Shown: piece after piece, positions 19,383 to 29,355 of the stretch | Numbering within the stretch: the first letter of the stretch is position 1 | Layout: the number at the start of each line of letters is the position of its first letter | Assembly (NCBI GenBank): GCA_022841915.1 | Contig: JALHQN010000020.1 | Span: 16,428-80,427, forward strand | Source of the DNA: Burkholderiales bacterium | GTDB lineage: Bacteria > Pseudomonadota > Gammaproteobacteria > Burkholderiales > WYBJ01 | Direction: 5' to 3' | Length of the DNA stretch: 64,000 nucleotides | Made by a program: the position numbers and the translations under genes | Notes under the pieces: model-generated | Told to the model about the DNA's origin: nothing | Databases searched by the model: none | The model's input: only the letters and a program-made list of their open reading frames with translations

Positions 19383-19652
19383 CTACTTCGGCGGCACGTA
19401 ACCCGCCGCCGTGTCCGCACCATCGCCGAAGAAATGCTTATCCATCTGCTCGGCGAGATACTTGCGGGCCTTGGGATCCGCCAGGTTGAGCCGGTTCTCG
19501 TTCACCAGCATGGTCTGCTGCCGCAGCCACTGCGCCCAGGCCTCTTTCGACACGTTTTCGAAGATCCGCTTACCCAGTTCGCCCGGATAGGGGGCAAAGT
19601 CCAGACCTTCGGCTTCCCGTCCCAGTTTGATGCAATGAACCATGCGAGCCAT
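19383..19652 (-). CDS. yggX: Probable Fe(2+)-trafficking / oxidative damage protection protein
   Basis: [66 protein letters not shown] is a near-diagnostic family sequence. Confidence 0.96.
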   Translation of the reverse strand: MARMVHCIKLGREAEGLDFAPYPGELGKRIFENVSKEAWAQWLRQQTMLVNENRLNLADPKARKYLAEQMDKHFFGDGADTAAGYVPPK

Positions 19653-19707
19653 GATCGATACCTCTCTCTACCTTGCCGTCTTGTGATTGAGTGGCTGAAG
19701 CCGATGC

Positions 19708-21027
19708 CTAAAGCGCCTTGATCAGCACCTTGGAGCGGCGCTGCCAGTTGTATAGCGCCCGCTTGTCCGCAGGCAACGCATCGATGTTTGCCTCGCTGAA
19801 ACCGCGCTCGATGAACCAGTGGGCCGCCCGGGTGGTGAGCACGAACAGCCGTTCGATACCCCGCGCGTGCGCCTTGCCTTCGATGACGTTGAGCAGATCG
19901 GCCCCGTGGCCCGCGTCGCGGTAATCGGGATGCACGGCAAGACACGCCAGCTCGGCCGCCTTCGCATCGGGGTAGGGATACAAAGCCGCGCACCCGACGA
20001 TCATTCCGTCGTGGTCGACTACGCTGAAGCGGTCGATCTCGATCTCCAACAGCTCGCGCCCTCGCTTCACGAGCGTCCCTTCGTCTTCCAGGGGCGAGAT
20101 CAGCGCCAGCACGCCCCCGACGTCGTCGATGGTCGCATCGCGCAGGTGATCGAGCGAGTGACGCACAACCATCGTGCCCACGCCCTCGCGCGTGAACAGC
20201 TCGAGCAACAGCGCCCCGTCGAGATGACGGTTGATGAGATGCACCCGGCGCACCCCGCCCCGGCAGGCCTCCAGTGCGTGCGGCAAAAACAGATGGATGT
20301 CCTCGGCGACTTTTCGGCTGCGCCGCAACAACCGTTCGCCTTCGTCGACCGGCAGCTCTCGAATCAATCCCCCGCGAGCCCGCTCCACCCCGACCGTGTC
20401 GACCAGGAAGAGCAGTTTGTCGGCCTTGAGGGCAATGGCTGCTCGGGCAGCGACGTTCTCGACCGTCAGATTGAAGGTTTCACCGGTGGCGGAATACCCC
20501 AGCGGCGGCAGCAAGACAATCGACCCACCGTCGAGCGCGGCGCGTATCCCCACCGCATCGACCTTGCGGACCTCGCCCGTATACAGCATATCCGTACCGT
20601 CCAGGATCCCCATGGGCTTGGCGGTCACGAAATTGCCGCTCGCCACACGGATATCTGCGCCCGCCATGGGCGAGTTCGGCAAGCCCGTGGACAACGAGGC
20701 TTCGATCTCCGAGCGCACGGTGCCCACGGCCTCCCTCACGCACTTGAGCGCTGCCGCGTCCGTGATCCGCACACCGTCGCGGTACTGCGTCTTGTGCTTG
20801 CGCTCCTTGAGCAAGCCGTCGATCTGGCTGCGCGTCCCGAATGCCAGCACGATGCGCGCTCCGAGGGCTGCGAGAAGATTCAGGTCGTGGCTGAGGGCGA
20901 CGAAACGCCCATCCGCAACCACCTCGCCGCCGCATGCGATGACGAAGGTCTTGCCGCGAAAGGCATGAATATACGGGGTGGCCGCACGGAACCACTCGAC
21001 GAAGGCCTGTGACGACGCCGGGGACAA
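19708..21027 (-). CDS. argA: Amino-acid N-acetyltransferase (N-acetylglutamate synthase)
   Basis: N-terminal amino-acid-kinase-like domain (FRGKTFVIACGGEVVADG) and C-terminal GNAT domain (LAVHPDYRDAGHGADLLNVIEGKA). Confidence 0.95.
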   Translation of the reverse strand: MSPASSQAFVEWFRAATPYIHAFRGKTFVIACGGEVVADGRFVALSHDLNLLAALGARIVLAFGTRSQIDGLLKERKHKTQYRDGVRITDAAALKCVREAVGTVRSEIEASLSTGLPNSPMAGADIRVASGNFVTAKPMGILDGTDMLYTGEVRKVDAVGIRAALDGGSIVLLPPLGYSATGETFNLTVENVAARAAIALKADKLLFLVDTVGVERARGGLIRELPVDEGERLLRRSRKVAEDIHLFLPHALEACRGGVRRVHLINRHLDGALLLELFTREGVGTMVVRHSLDHLRDATIDDVGGVLALISPLEDEGTLVKRGRELLEIEIDRFSVVDHDGMIVGCAALYPYPDAKAAELACLAVHPDYRDAGHGADLLNVIEGKAHARGIERLFVLTTRAAHWFIERGFSEANIDALPADKRALYNWQRRSKVLIKAL

Positions 21028-21308
21028 GACACGATCCAGGTTGATCTCCTAACCGAAGCAACATGATATTCGAGCCGGCTGGCCCGCGGAACCGCCTCCT
21101 GCAGACGCCGACATGGCCGACCGGTGCGCGTTGTCGCCCTGCCGGCGGTCGGATTGCACAGTCGGTCGCAGACAGAATTGCCTATACTCGCCCCGAAGCG
21201 CGCCTGAAGCACCGGGCGGTCGAGTGAACTACAGTAATACACGCGATGCAAGCGACGCCCGGCATTTCTCCGGCGCGCCTGTCGGCCGCAAGCAAGCATC
21301 CATCACCC

Positions 21309-22763
21309 ATGCGCATGCCCTACCCCCGGTCGTTCTTCGGCCTGCTCGTCCTCGGCTTCGCCCTGGTCCTGACACCGCTGGTCGTCGGTCTGGCAACGAG
21401 CGCAGTCTATACGGATCGGCTTGCGGTCCGCGCTCAAAGCGCGCTGCAGCAGGCAGTTCAGGTCACGCAGACGACCCGACGCATCGCGGCCGTCGTCCGC
21501 GAACTGGAGCGCAGTGCCAAGCAATCGGCGATCCTCGGCGAACGCACCCTGTCCGAACCCTACCTGGCCTGGCGCAAGCAGCTCATCGGGGCCGTGGCGC
21601 AGTTGGCGACTGCGCCGTTCGACCCCGCTCAGCGCGCACGGCTCGCCCGGGTACTCGAGATCGAAGCTGCCGTCTTCGCAGCGATGTCGGAGGCGTCGGG
21701 GCCCGAGCCCCTGGAGGCCGCCAACGCCGGCTTCGACGAAGCCAACCGCCTGACCACTGCAATCATCGACCAAGGCGATGCGTTGATCGAGCGTGAAAGC
21801 CGGTCGATGAACGCGATGGCCGATCAAGCGCAGAAAGTGGTCTACTGGCAGCTGGCGGCCGCCCTCCCTCTGATGATCGTGGTGGTTTCCGGCGTGGCGC
21901 TGGCGCTGGCGCGGCCGGTGCGCAAACTCGACGCCGCCATCGGCGCCATCGGTGCGGGCCGATGGTCCGATCCGGTCGGCGTTTCGGGGCCGAGAGATTT
22001 GGAGCTGTTGGGCCGCCGCCTGGAGTGGCTTCGTTCCGAGCTGCTCGGACTGGAGCAGCAGAAGAACCGCTTCCTGCGCCATGTCGCTCACGATCTCAAG
22101 ACACCGCTGGCCGCCGTGCGGGAGAGCGCGGACCTGCTGGTCGAGCGCTTCAGCGGCCCGCTATCGCCCACGCAGCGGGAACTGGCCGAGATCCTGCAAC
22201 GCAACGCTCTTGAACTGCAGCGCTTGATCGAAGATCTGCTGCTGCTCGGTGAAGCGCAGTTTCGCCGCATGAGCGTCGAACTCGCCGACGTGGACTTCCC
22301 GGCGATCGTGGAGCAGGTCCGCTCGGACCACGAACTCGCCGCCCGCGCCAAGAGCCTGACGGTGACGCTCGAACTCGACACGGACGCCTCCCGCTTCGTC
22401 GCCGACCAAGACAAGCTGCGGGTAATCCTGGACAATCTCCTCTCCAATGCCATCAAGCACTCGCCTGCGGGCGGCACGATCGAAATCATGGCCCAGCAAG
22501 CAAACGACGCCATTACGATCGGGGTGCATGATCAGGGCCCGGGCATCAGGCCTGAAGACCGGGAGAAGGTCTTCGATCCGTTCTACCAGGGCCAGACCCG
22601 AGGCAACGGCATCGTAAAAAGCAGCGGTGTGGGCCTGTCCATCGTGCGCGAGTATGCGTTGGCCCATGGCGGCAAAGCATGGGTGGCGGACGACGAGCGC
22701 GGCGGAGCCCGGCTTTGTGTCAGCTTGGCACGCTCGAGCACCGGCACCGCGGAGAGCCCATGA
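21309..22763 (+). CDS. glrK: Sensor histidine kinase, GlrK/QseE-like
   Basis: Two TM segments, HVAHDLKTPLAAVRESADLL H-box, NLLSNAIKHSPAGG N-box, DQGPGIRPEDREKVFDPFYQG. Overlaps the downstream lipoprotein gene and sigma-54 regulator. Confidence 0.9.
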   Translation: MRMPYPRSFFGLLVLGFALVLTPLVVGLATSAVYTDRLAVRAQSALQQAVQVTQTTRRIAAVVRELERSAKQSAILGERTLSEPYLAWRKQLIGAVAQLATAPFDPAQRARLARVLEIEAAVFAAMSEASGPEPLEAANAGFDEANRLTTAIIDQGDALIERESRSMNAMADQAQKVVYWQLAAALPLMIVVVSGVALALARPVRKLDAAIGAIGAGRWSDPVGVSGPRDLELLGRRLEWLRSELLGLEQQKNRFLRHVAHDLKTPLAAVRESADLLVERFSGPLSPTQRELAEILQRNALELQRLIEDLLLLGEAQFRRMSVELADVDFPAIVEQVRSDHELAARAKSLTVTLELDTDASRFVADQDKLRVILDNLLSNAIKHSPAGGTIEIMAQQANDAITIGVHDQGPGIRPEDREKVFDPFYQGQTRGNGIVKSSGVGLSIVREYALAHGGKAWVADDERGGARLCVSLARSSTGTAESP

Positions 22764-23317
22764 AGAAGAAACTGATTGCGGTCTGCCTGGCGAGCGCGCT
22801 GCTCTCGGCCTGCGCCACCAGACCGCCGGACGAACCGGTGTTGCCGGTGCCGAGCGAGCCGCCCCCCGTCGCGACCACCCTCCCGGCCCCGAAGGCCGAA
22901 GAAGAACGACCGTTGCCGGCCCCCGTCGTCGTCAAAAGCGGGGCCGTGCGGGCGATCGAGTACTTTACAGGTACGCGGCAGCGGCCCGCGCGCGAACTGC
23001 GCACCGAGTACGAGGCGGTACGCAGATCGTTCGCCAACACGCGCTCGGATTACGATCGCGTTCGTCTGGCCTTGTTGCTCAGCCTGCCCAACGCCCCATT
23101 CAATGACGAAAATCAGGCCCTGGAGTTGCTGGAGCCCCTTTCGCGCGATGTGGGCAACGAATACAACGGCCTGGCACAATTGGTAACGACCTTGCTGGCC
23201 GAGCAGCGCCGGCGCACCTACCAGGCGAGCGCCCTGCAACAGAAACTCGATCGCATCAAAGCACTGGAGCAGGAAATGCAACAACGCGCCGCCACTCCGG
23301 AGTCCAAGAAACGATGA
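22760..23317 (+). CDS. QseG-like lipoprotein encoded between histidine kinase and response regulator
   Basis: MKKKLIAVCLASALLSACATRP lipobox; start overlaps the kinase stop (ATGA) and its stop overlaps the next start. Confidence 0.8.
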   Translation: MKKKLIAVCLASALLSACATRPPDEPVLPVPSEPPPVATTLPAPKAEEERPLPAPVVVKSGAVRAIEYFTGTRQRPARELRTEYEAVRRSFANTRSDYDRVRLALLLSLPNAPFNDENQALELLEPLSRDVGNEYNGLAQLVTTLLAEQRRRTYQASALQQKLDRIKALEQEMQQRAATPESKKR

Positions 23318-24669
23318 CCGCTCCTGCCCGCATCCTGATCGTGGACGACGATCCCGACCTCCTGAGGCTGCTCGCGATACGCCTCGAAGGCGCCGGTTAT
23401 CATCCCATCGCCGCCGAAAGCGCGGAGAAGGCCCTGGGGCTCTTGGCGGTCGAGCGGCCCGCAGTCGTGATCACCGATATACGCATGGGCGGCATGGATG
23501 GACTGGCGCTGTTCGACGCGGTCCATCAGAGTTATCCGAGCCTGCCCGTGATCATCCTGACCGCCCACGGCACCATTCCCGATGCCGTGGCCGCAACCCA
23601 GCGCGGTGTCTTCGGCTTCCTCACCAAGCCGGTCGATTCCAAGCATCTGCTCGACGAGGTGAGCCGCGCCGTTCGCGTTTCGTCGCACGCCGCCGCCGAG
23701 CGGCACGACGAGATGGGCGTGCTGACGGGCATCGCGACCAGAAGCTCACGCATGCAGGAATTGCTGGCCAAGGCGCGTCTGGTCGCGCCCACGGAAGCCA
23801 GCGTGCTGATCCTCGGTGAGAGCGGCACCGGCAAGGAATTGCTCGCGCGCGCCATTCACCAGGCAAGTTCACGCCGCGACAAACCCTTCGTCGCGATCAA
23901 TTGCGCTGCGATACCGGCCGAGCTGCTCGAATCCGAGCTGTTCGGCTACCTGCGCGGCGCCTTTACCGGCGCCACCCGCGACCACGACGGCCTGTTCGCC
24001 GCCGCCCACGGCGGCACCTTGCTGCTGGACGAAATCGGCGACATGCCGATTGCCTTGCAGGCGAAGCTGCTGCGTGTGTTGCAGGAACGCCAGGTCCGTC
24101 CGCTCGGCTCGACCTATGCGCGGGAGATCGATGTCCGACTCGTCTCCGCCAGCCACCGGGACATCGAAGCCGCGGTGGCCTCCGATCAGTTCCGCGAGGA
24201 TCTCTACTACCGGCTGAACGTGGTGACCCTGCGCGTGCCATCGCTTGCCGAACGGCGGGACGACATCGCGCTGCTGGCCAATCACTTCCTGCGCGAACTG
24301 GCTGCCCAGTACGGCCGCAAGCTCAATGGTTTCGCCCCCGATGCCCTGGCCTCGCTGGTTGCGGCCGACTGGCCGGGCAACGTACGTCAGCTGCGCAATG
24401 TGGTCGAGCAGGCAGTCGCCCTCGCGACCACCGCGCTCGTGCCGGCGAGCCTCGTCGACGAGGCCATCAGCCATCAAAGCAAGCAGTTCACTTCCCTGGA
24501 GGAGGCGCGACGCCGGTTCGAACACGATTACCTGGTGCAGTTGCTCAAGATCACGGCCGGCAACGTGACCCGAGCATCCCGGCTTGCGCGCCGCAACCGC
24601 ACGGAGTTCTACAAGCTTCTGCAGCGGCACAAACTCGAACCCGCGGCCTTCAAGGCGCACGCCCGCTAG
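23314..24669 (+). CDS. glrR: Sigma-54-dependent response regulator, GlrR/QseF-like
   Basis: Receiver domain ILIVDDDPDLLRLLAIRL...VVITDIRMGGMDG; AAA+ GESGTGKELLARAIH; GAFTGA loop; C-terminal Fis-like HTH. Confidence 0.94.
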   Translation: MTAPARILIVDDDPDLLRLLAIRLEGAGYHPIAAESAEKALGLLAVERPAVVITDIRMGGMDGLALFDAVHQSYPSLPVIILTAHGTIPDAVAATQRGVFGFLTKPVDSKHLLDEVSRAVRVSSHAAAERHDEMGVLTGIATRSSRMQELLAKARLVAPTEASVLILGESGTGKELLARAIHQASSRRDKPFVAINCAAIPAELLESELFGYLRGAFTGATRDHDGLFAAAHGGTLLLDEIGDMPIALQAKLLRVLQERQVRPLGSTYAREIDVRLVSASHRDIEAAVASDQFREDLYYRLNVVTLRVPSLAERRDDIALLANHFLRELAAQYGRKLNGFAPDALASLVAADWPGNVRQLRNVVEQAVALATTALVPASLVDEAISHQSKQFTSLEEARRRFEHDYLVQLLKITAGNVTRASRLARRNRTEFYKLLQRHKLEPAAFKAHAR

Positions 24670-24752
24670 CGACTGAGCCCGAGCAGCGCGAGACCGGACC
24701 GGGATCGGCTAGACTTGCACACGGTCACGCTCGACCGCCCGGGTTACGCTCG

Positions 24753-25484
24753 TCAAAAATCGCCCCAAAGCGCCTGCAACGCGGCCAAGGCCGCCAGCCC
24801 CGCCGTCTCGGTCCGCAGCACCCGCGGCCCCAGTCGCACCGGCGTGAATTCGTAGTGCAGGGCGAGTTCCATCTCTTCGTCGGTCAATCCGGCCTCGGCC
24901 CCGGCGAGCAGTTCCATCGAGCCGGTGGGCGCCCCGAGCTCGGAAAGTCGCTGTGGCGCCGTCGGTTGGAGCACCAGCCGATGCGCCGACTGCCGAGGTT
25001 CGGCTAGCCAAGTCGTGAACTCGACCAAGGGTCGCACCTCGGGCACCCGATTGCGGCCACATTGCTCGCACGCGGCATTCACGACGCGTTGCCAATGCGC
25101 CACACGCCGCTCGGCCCGCTCGCCTTCGAGGCGGACTTTCGTGCGTCGGGTCGAGAGCGGTTGCACCCAACCGACGCCGAGTTCGACCGCCTTCTGCAGC
25201 GTGAACTCCATCCGCTCGCCTGCCGAGACCGCCTGCAACAGACCGACCTGGAGCGACGACTCCCGCTCGATGTCGTCGAACCGGGTCAGACGCACCCTGA
25301 CCCCGGCGCGCTCGATGGTGCGTATGGCGCCGTGATGCTCGCCGCCCGTGCCGTCGAAAAGCACGACCTCGTCGCCGATCTTCAGGCGCAGCACGCGTCC
25401 GAGATGATGCGAACTTGCCTCGTCCAGGCAGACATCTCGCCCGACTTGCAGGCGTTCGCGATGGTAAACTCGAGGGGATCTCAT
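24753..25484 (-). CDS. rsmE: 16S rRNA (uracil1498-N3)-methyltransferase
   Basis: MRSPRVYHRERLQVGRDVCLDEASSHHLGRVLRLKIGDEVVLFDGTGGE; knot-fold C-terminus MELLAGAEAGLTDEEMELA...LGPRVLRTETAGLAAL. Confidence 0.93.
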   Translation of the reverse strand: MRSPRVYHRERLQVGRDVCLDEASSHHLGRVLRLKIGDEVVLFDGTGGEHHGAIRTIERAGVRVRLTRFDDIERESSLQVGLLQAVSAGERMEFTLQKAVELGVGWVQPLSTRRTKVRLEGERAERRVAHWQRVVNAACEQCGRNRVPEVRPLVEFTTWLAEPRQSAHRLVLQPTAPQRLSELGAPTGSMELLAGAEAGLTDEEMELALHYEFTPVRLGPRVLRTETAGLAALAALQALWGDF

Positions 25485-25536
25485 AGTAGATAGACGGCCG
25501 TTCATGCTGGCCTGCGATTCGCAGATCCGCACAATC

Positions 25537-26403
25537 ATGGCACACCCGCCTGCCCAATCCAACGTGTCCTCATCGAACGCAGCCGATAACTCTGCCCAGC
25601 AACGAGCCGACGCCCGCATGCTCGAACCGCTGATCGAGGTGGTGCGCGGGGTCGCCTCCAGAGAGATCATGCCGCGCTACCTCAAGGTTGCGCACAGCCG
25701 CAAAGCCGATGGCAGCCTGTTCACCGAGGCGGATATCGCCGCCCAGGAAGCATTGAAGCTCGGCCTGTGCAGCCTCATCGACATACCGGTCGTCGCAGAG
25801 GAGATGACCCAACAAGAGCAGGCCGAACAATGGCTGGAGGGTGCCGCGGGCCTGTGGTGCGTGGATCCGATCGACGGCACGTCCAACTTCGTCAACGGCC
25901 TGCCCTATTTCGCCGTATCGGTCGCATTGATGCGCCACGGCCGACCGGTGCTGGGGGTGGTCTACGATCCGGTCGCCGACGAAGCGTTCTATGCCGCCAG
26001 CGGCCAGGGTGCGTTCCTCAACGGCGAACCGCTGCCGATCAAGACCGCGTTTCCCAGCCTGAGGAACGCGATGGCCGGCGTCGATCTGAAACGACTCGAT
26101 CATGCACTCGCACGGCACCTGGTGTCGGCGCCGCCCTACATGTCCCAGCGCAACTACGGTGCGAGCGCGCTGGAGTGGTGCTACGCGGCGGCTGGCCGTT
26201 ACGACGTTTACCTGCACGGGGGCCAACGCCTGTGGGATTACGCTGCAGGTGCGCTCATCATGACCGAGGCCGAGGGCCAGATATGCGCGCTGGAGCAGGA
26301 CGATTTCTGGCAAGCCCCGTTGTGGCGCCGTTCGGTCATCGCCGCGCTGGACCCGAGCCTCTTCGCGTCCTGGAAATCGTGGCTGCGGGCGCACCTCACG
26401 TGA
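25537..26403 (+). CDS. Inositol monophosphatase family / histidinol-phosphatase-like
   Basis: VDPIDGTSNFVNGLPYFAVSVAL motif, AEEM metal ligand region, YDVYLHGGQRLWDYAAGALI. Confidence 0.9.
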   Translation: MAHPPAQSNVSSSNAADNSAQQRADARMLEPLIEVVRGVASREIMPRYLKVAHSRKADGSLFTEADIAAQEALKLGLCSLIDIPVVAEEMTQQEQAEQWLEGAAGLWCVDPIDGTSNFVNGLPYFAVSVALMRHGRPVLGVVYDPVADEAFYAASGQGAFLNGEPLPIKTAFPSLRNAMAGVDLKRLDHALARHLVSAPPYMSQRNYGASALEWCYAAAGRYDVYLHGGQRLWDYAAGALIMTEAEGQICALEQDDFWQAPLWRRSVIAALDPSLFASWKSWLRAHLT

Positions 26404-26443
26404 TGCCGAAAACCGCCTTCCATCCGATCGCGGCGCAACGACC

Positions 26444-27847
26444 ATGAAGGTCATCGTGCTCGGCGCCGGCCAGGTCGGCTCCACGGTGGCCGAGAGCCTC
26501 GTCTCGGAAGCCAACGACATCACCGTCGTCGACACCAATGCGGGTCGCCTCGCGCAGTTGCAGGATCGCCTCGATCTGCGCACGGTCGTCGGCAATGCGA
26601 GTCACCCCTCGGTGTTGATCCGCGCCGGCATCGAGGATGCCGACATGCTCGTGGCCGTCACGCAGAGCGACGAAACCAACCTGGTCGCCTGCAAGCTCGC
26701 GCGCAGGCTGTTCAACACGCCGACCCGCATCGCCCGAATTCGCGCCACCGATTACCTGGACCATCCGGAGATCTTCGACGACGACAACTTCGCGGTCGAC
26801 CTGGCGATCTGTCCCGAGCAGATCCTCACCGACTACATCGTCAAGCTGATCGAGTTTCCCGAAACGCTGCAAGTGCTCGAGTTCGCGGGCGGCCGCGTCT
26901 CGCTGGTCGCGGTGCTCGCCTTCCACGGCGGCCCCCTGGTGGGCCAGCAACTGCAGGAGATCCGCCGCCACATGCCGCACATCAACACGCGCGTGGCGGC
27001 GATCTTCCGGCGGGACAGCCCGATCATCCCCGAGGGCAACACCGTGATCGAGGCCGGCGACGAGGTCTTCTTTCTCGCCGCCCGCGAGCACATCCGCGAT
27101 GTCCTGCGCGAATTGCGGCGCATGGACAAGCCGGTCCGGCGCGTCATGATCGGCGGCGGCGGCAATATCGGCCGCCGACTGGCGAACGCGCTCGAAGAGC
27201 GCTATCAGGTCAAGATCATCGAGTACAACAAGGCCGGGGCGGAGCGCCTGGCTTCCGATCTGAACAGCACGCTGGTGATCTCGGGCGACGTCACCGACGA
27301 AGAATTGCTCGAGTCCGAGAACGTCGACGAGATGGACGTCTTCTGTGCCGTCACCAACGACGACGAGAACAACATCATGTCCTCGCTGCTCGCCAAGCGC
27401 CTGGGCGCGCGGCGAGCCATCGCGCTCATCAACCGCAGCTCCTACGTCGATCTGGTGCAAGCGGGGCAGATCGACATCGCCATCTCTCCCGCCCAGGCGA
27501 CGATCGGCAGTCTGCTCGCCCACGTGCGCCGCGGCGACTGCGTGGCCGTTCACTCGCTGCGCAGGGGCGCGGCCGAGGCGCTGGAACTGATCGCGCACGG
27601 CGATCGCAAGTCATCCAAAGTGGTGGGCCGCAAGGTCGAGGAGATCGATCTGCCCAAAGGCGCGACCATCGCAGCGATCGTGCGCAGCACGGTCACGAAG
27701 GCGGGCCATCCCGCCACCGACGAGGTCATCATCGCCCATCACGACACGTTGATACAGGCCGAAGACCATGTGATCGTGTTCGCCGTCACCAAGCGTATCG
27801 TGCCTCGCGTCGAAAAGCTGTTCCAAGTGGGCGTGGGGTTCCTCTGA
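26444..27847 (+). CDS. trkA: Trk system potassium transporter peripheral subunit TrkA
   Basis: MKVIVLGAGQVGSTVAESLVSEANDITVVDTN and a second Rossmann RVMIGGGGNIGRRLANAL: two RCK repeats. Confidence 0.96.
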   Translation: MKVIVLGAGQVGSTVAESLVSEANDITVVDTNAGRLAQLQDRLDLRTVVGNASHPSVLIRAGIEDADMLVAVTQSDETNLVACKLARRLFNTPTRIARIRATDYLDHPEIFDDDNFAVDLAICPEQILTDYIVKLIEFPETLQVLEFAGGRVSLVAVLAFHGGPLVGQQLQEIRRHMPHINTRVAAIFRRDSPIIPEGNTVIEAGDEVFFLAAREHIRDVLRELRRMDKPVRRVMIGGGGNIGRRLANALEERYQVKIIEYNKAGAERLASDLNSTLVISGDVTDEELLESENVDEMDVFCAVTNDDENNIMSSLLAKRLGARRAIALINRSSYVDLVQAGQIDIAISPAQATIGSLLAHVRRGDCVAVHSLRRGAAEALELIAHGDRKSSKVVGRKVEEIDLPKGATIAAIVRSTVTKAGHPATDEVIIAHHDTLIQAEDHVIVFAVTKRIVPRVEKLFQVGVGFL

Positions 27848-27849
27848 AA

Positions 27850-27874
27850 GCCGGCGTCTACTCCAGGCGCCGGC
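27850..27874 (+). other. Hairpin (GCCGGCG...CGCCGGC) in the trkA-trkH gap
   Basis: 7-bp GC-rich stem, 11-nt loop, read directly between the trkA stop and trkH GTG start. Confidence 0.45.
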
Positions 27875-27897
27875 CCCGTCTGCCGCATTGCTGAACC

Positions 27898-29355
27898 GTG
27901 GCGACACTTCTCACCGTAGCGCCGCTACTCGGGCTCATCGCCATGTTCATGAGCCTGTCGCATCTGCTGCCCCTGGCCGTATCGATGACGCTGCAGGACG
28001 GCGCGTCCGGTGCGTTCATCCTCTCGATGACGATCAATTTCGCCACCGGCGGTGTGCTCTGGTTCGCCACTCGCCGCTTCAAGCGCGACCTGAAGCCGCG
28101 CGACGGCATCGCGCTGGTCATCGCGGTATGGGTGGGCGGGGCAGCATTTGCGACGGTTCCGCTGATGCTGTCGCTGCCGCAGCTTTCGTTCACCGATGCC
28201 TATTTCGAAGCCGTTTCCGGACTGACCGCGAGCGGCGGCACTGTCTTGGTCGGATTGGATCACCTGCCTGCCTCCCTCAACGTCTGGCGAGCCGAATTGC
28301 AGTGGCTCGGCGGAATGGGCGTGTTGGTACTGGCGGTGGCCATCCTGCCGCTGCTCGGCGTCGGCGGCCGGCAGGTGTTTCTGTCCGAGATTCCCGGGCC
28401 GATGAAGGACGCCCGCCTCACCCCGCGGATCACGGAAACAGCGAAGGTGCTTTGGACGGTCTACGCCGTCCTGACGTTGGCATGCATGCTTGCCTACAAG
28501 TTCGCGGGCATGGACTGGGTGGATGCGCTGATCCATGCCTTCACGACCATGGGCTTGGGCGGTTTCTCATCGTACGACGCCAGCATCGGTTACTTCGATT
28601 CACCGATGATCGAGTTGGTGGCCATCGTCTTCATGACGATCGCGGGCATCAATTTCGCCACCCATTTCGTCGCCTGGCACACGCGCAGTGCGACGGCCTA
28701 CCGGCGCGACTCGGAGGCTCTGACCTTCGTGTTCGTCCTGGTGGCCAGCATCATCCTCGTGGCCCTGTATCTGTGGGCGAACGGCACCTATACAGAGCTC
28801 TCGACAGCCGTCCGCCACGCAGCCTTCAACACAGTGTCGGTCGCAACGACGACAGGCTACTCGAACACGGACTACGCGCTATGGCCGTTCTTCGCGCCCC
28901 TGTGGATTCTCTTTCTGGGCAGCTTCGCCGCTTGCTCGGGCTCGACCGGGGGCGGCATCAAGATGATCCGCGCGATCATTTTGTACCGACAGATCTACCG
29001 GGACATGGTGCGCATGCTGCATCCGAGCGCCATCGTTCCGGTGAAGATCGCCGGCCAGGTCGTGCCCGGGCGTGTGATCGTCGCGGTGCTCGCGTTCTTC
29101 TTCGCCTGGATCGCGAGCCTGGTCGTCGGCACGCTGCTACTCACGGCGACCGGGCTGGACATCTTGACGGCGTTCTCCGCAGCTACCGCCTCGCTGTGCA
29201 ATATCGGTCCGGGGCTCGGGGCAGTCGGGCCTGCCGGCAACTTCGCCTCCCTCACCGATTCGCAGATATGGATTTGCACCGGCCTCATGCTGCTCGGGCG
29301 GCTGGAACTCTTCACCGTGCTGGTGTTCTTCACGCCCGCCTTCTGGCGCAAATAG
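27898..29355 (+). CDS. trkH: TrkH family potassium uptake protein
   Basis: Multi-TM protein with K+ filter-like repeats (SGLTASGGTVL, HAFTTMGLGGFSSYD, VSVATTTGYSNTDY); GTG start. Confidence 0.95.
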   Translation: MATLLTVAPLLGLIAMFMSLSHLLPLAVSMTLQDGASGAFILSMTINFATGGVLWFATRRFKRDLKPRDGIALVIAVWVGGAAFATVPLMLSLPQLSFTDAYFEAVSGLTASGGTVLVGLDHLPASLNVWRAELQWLGGMGVLVLAVAILPLLGVGGRQVFLSEIPGPMKDARLTPRITETAKVLWTVYAVLTLACMLAYKFAGMDWVDALIHAFTTMGLGGFSSYDASIGYFDSPMIELVAIVFMTIAGINFATHFVAWHTRSATAYRRDSEALTFVFVLVASIILVALYLWANGTYTELSTAVRHAAFNTVSVATTTGYSNTDYALWPFFAPLWILFLGSFAACSGSTGGGIKMIRAIILYRQIYRDMVRMLHPSAIVPVKIAGQVVPGRVIVAVLAFFFAWIASLVVGTLLLTATGLDILTAFSAATASLCNIGPGLGAVGPAGNFASLTDSQIWICTGLMLLGRLELFTVLVFFTPAFWRK

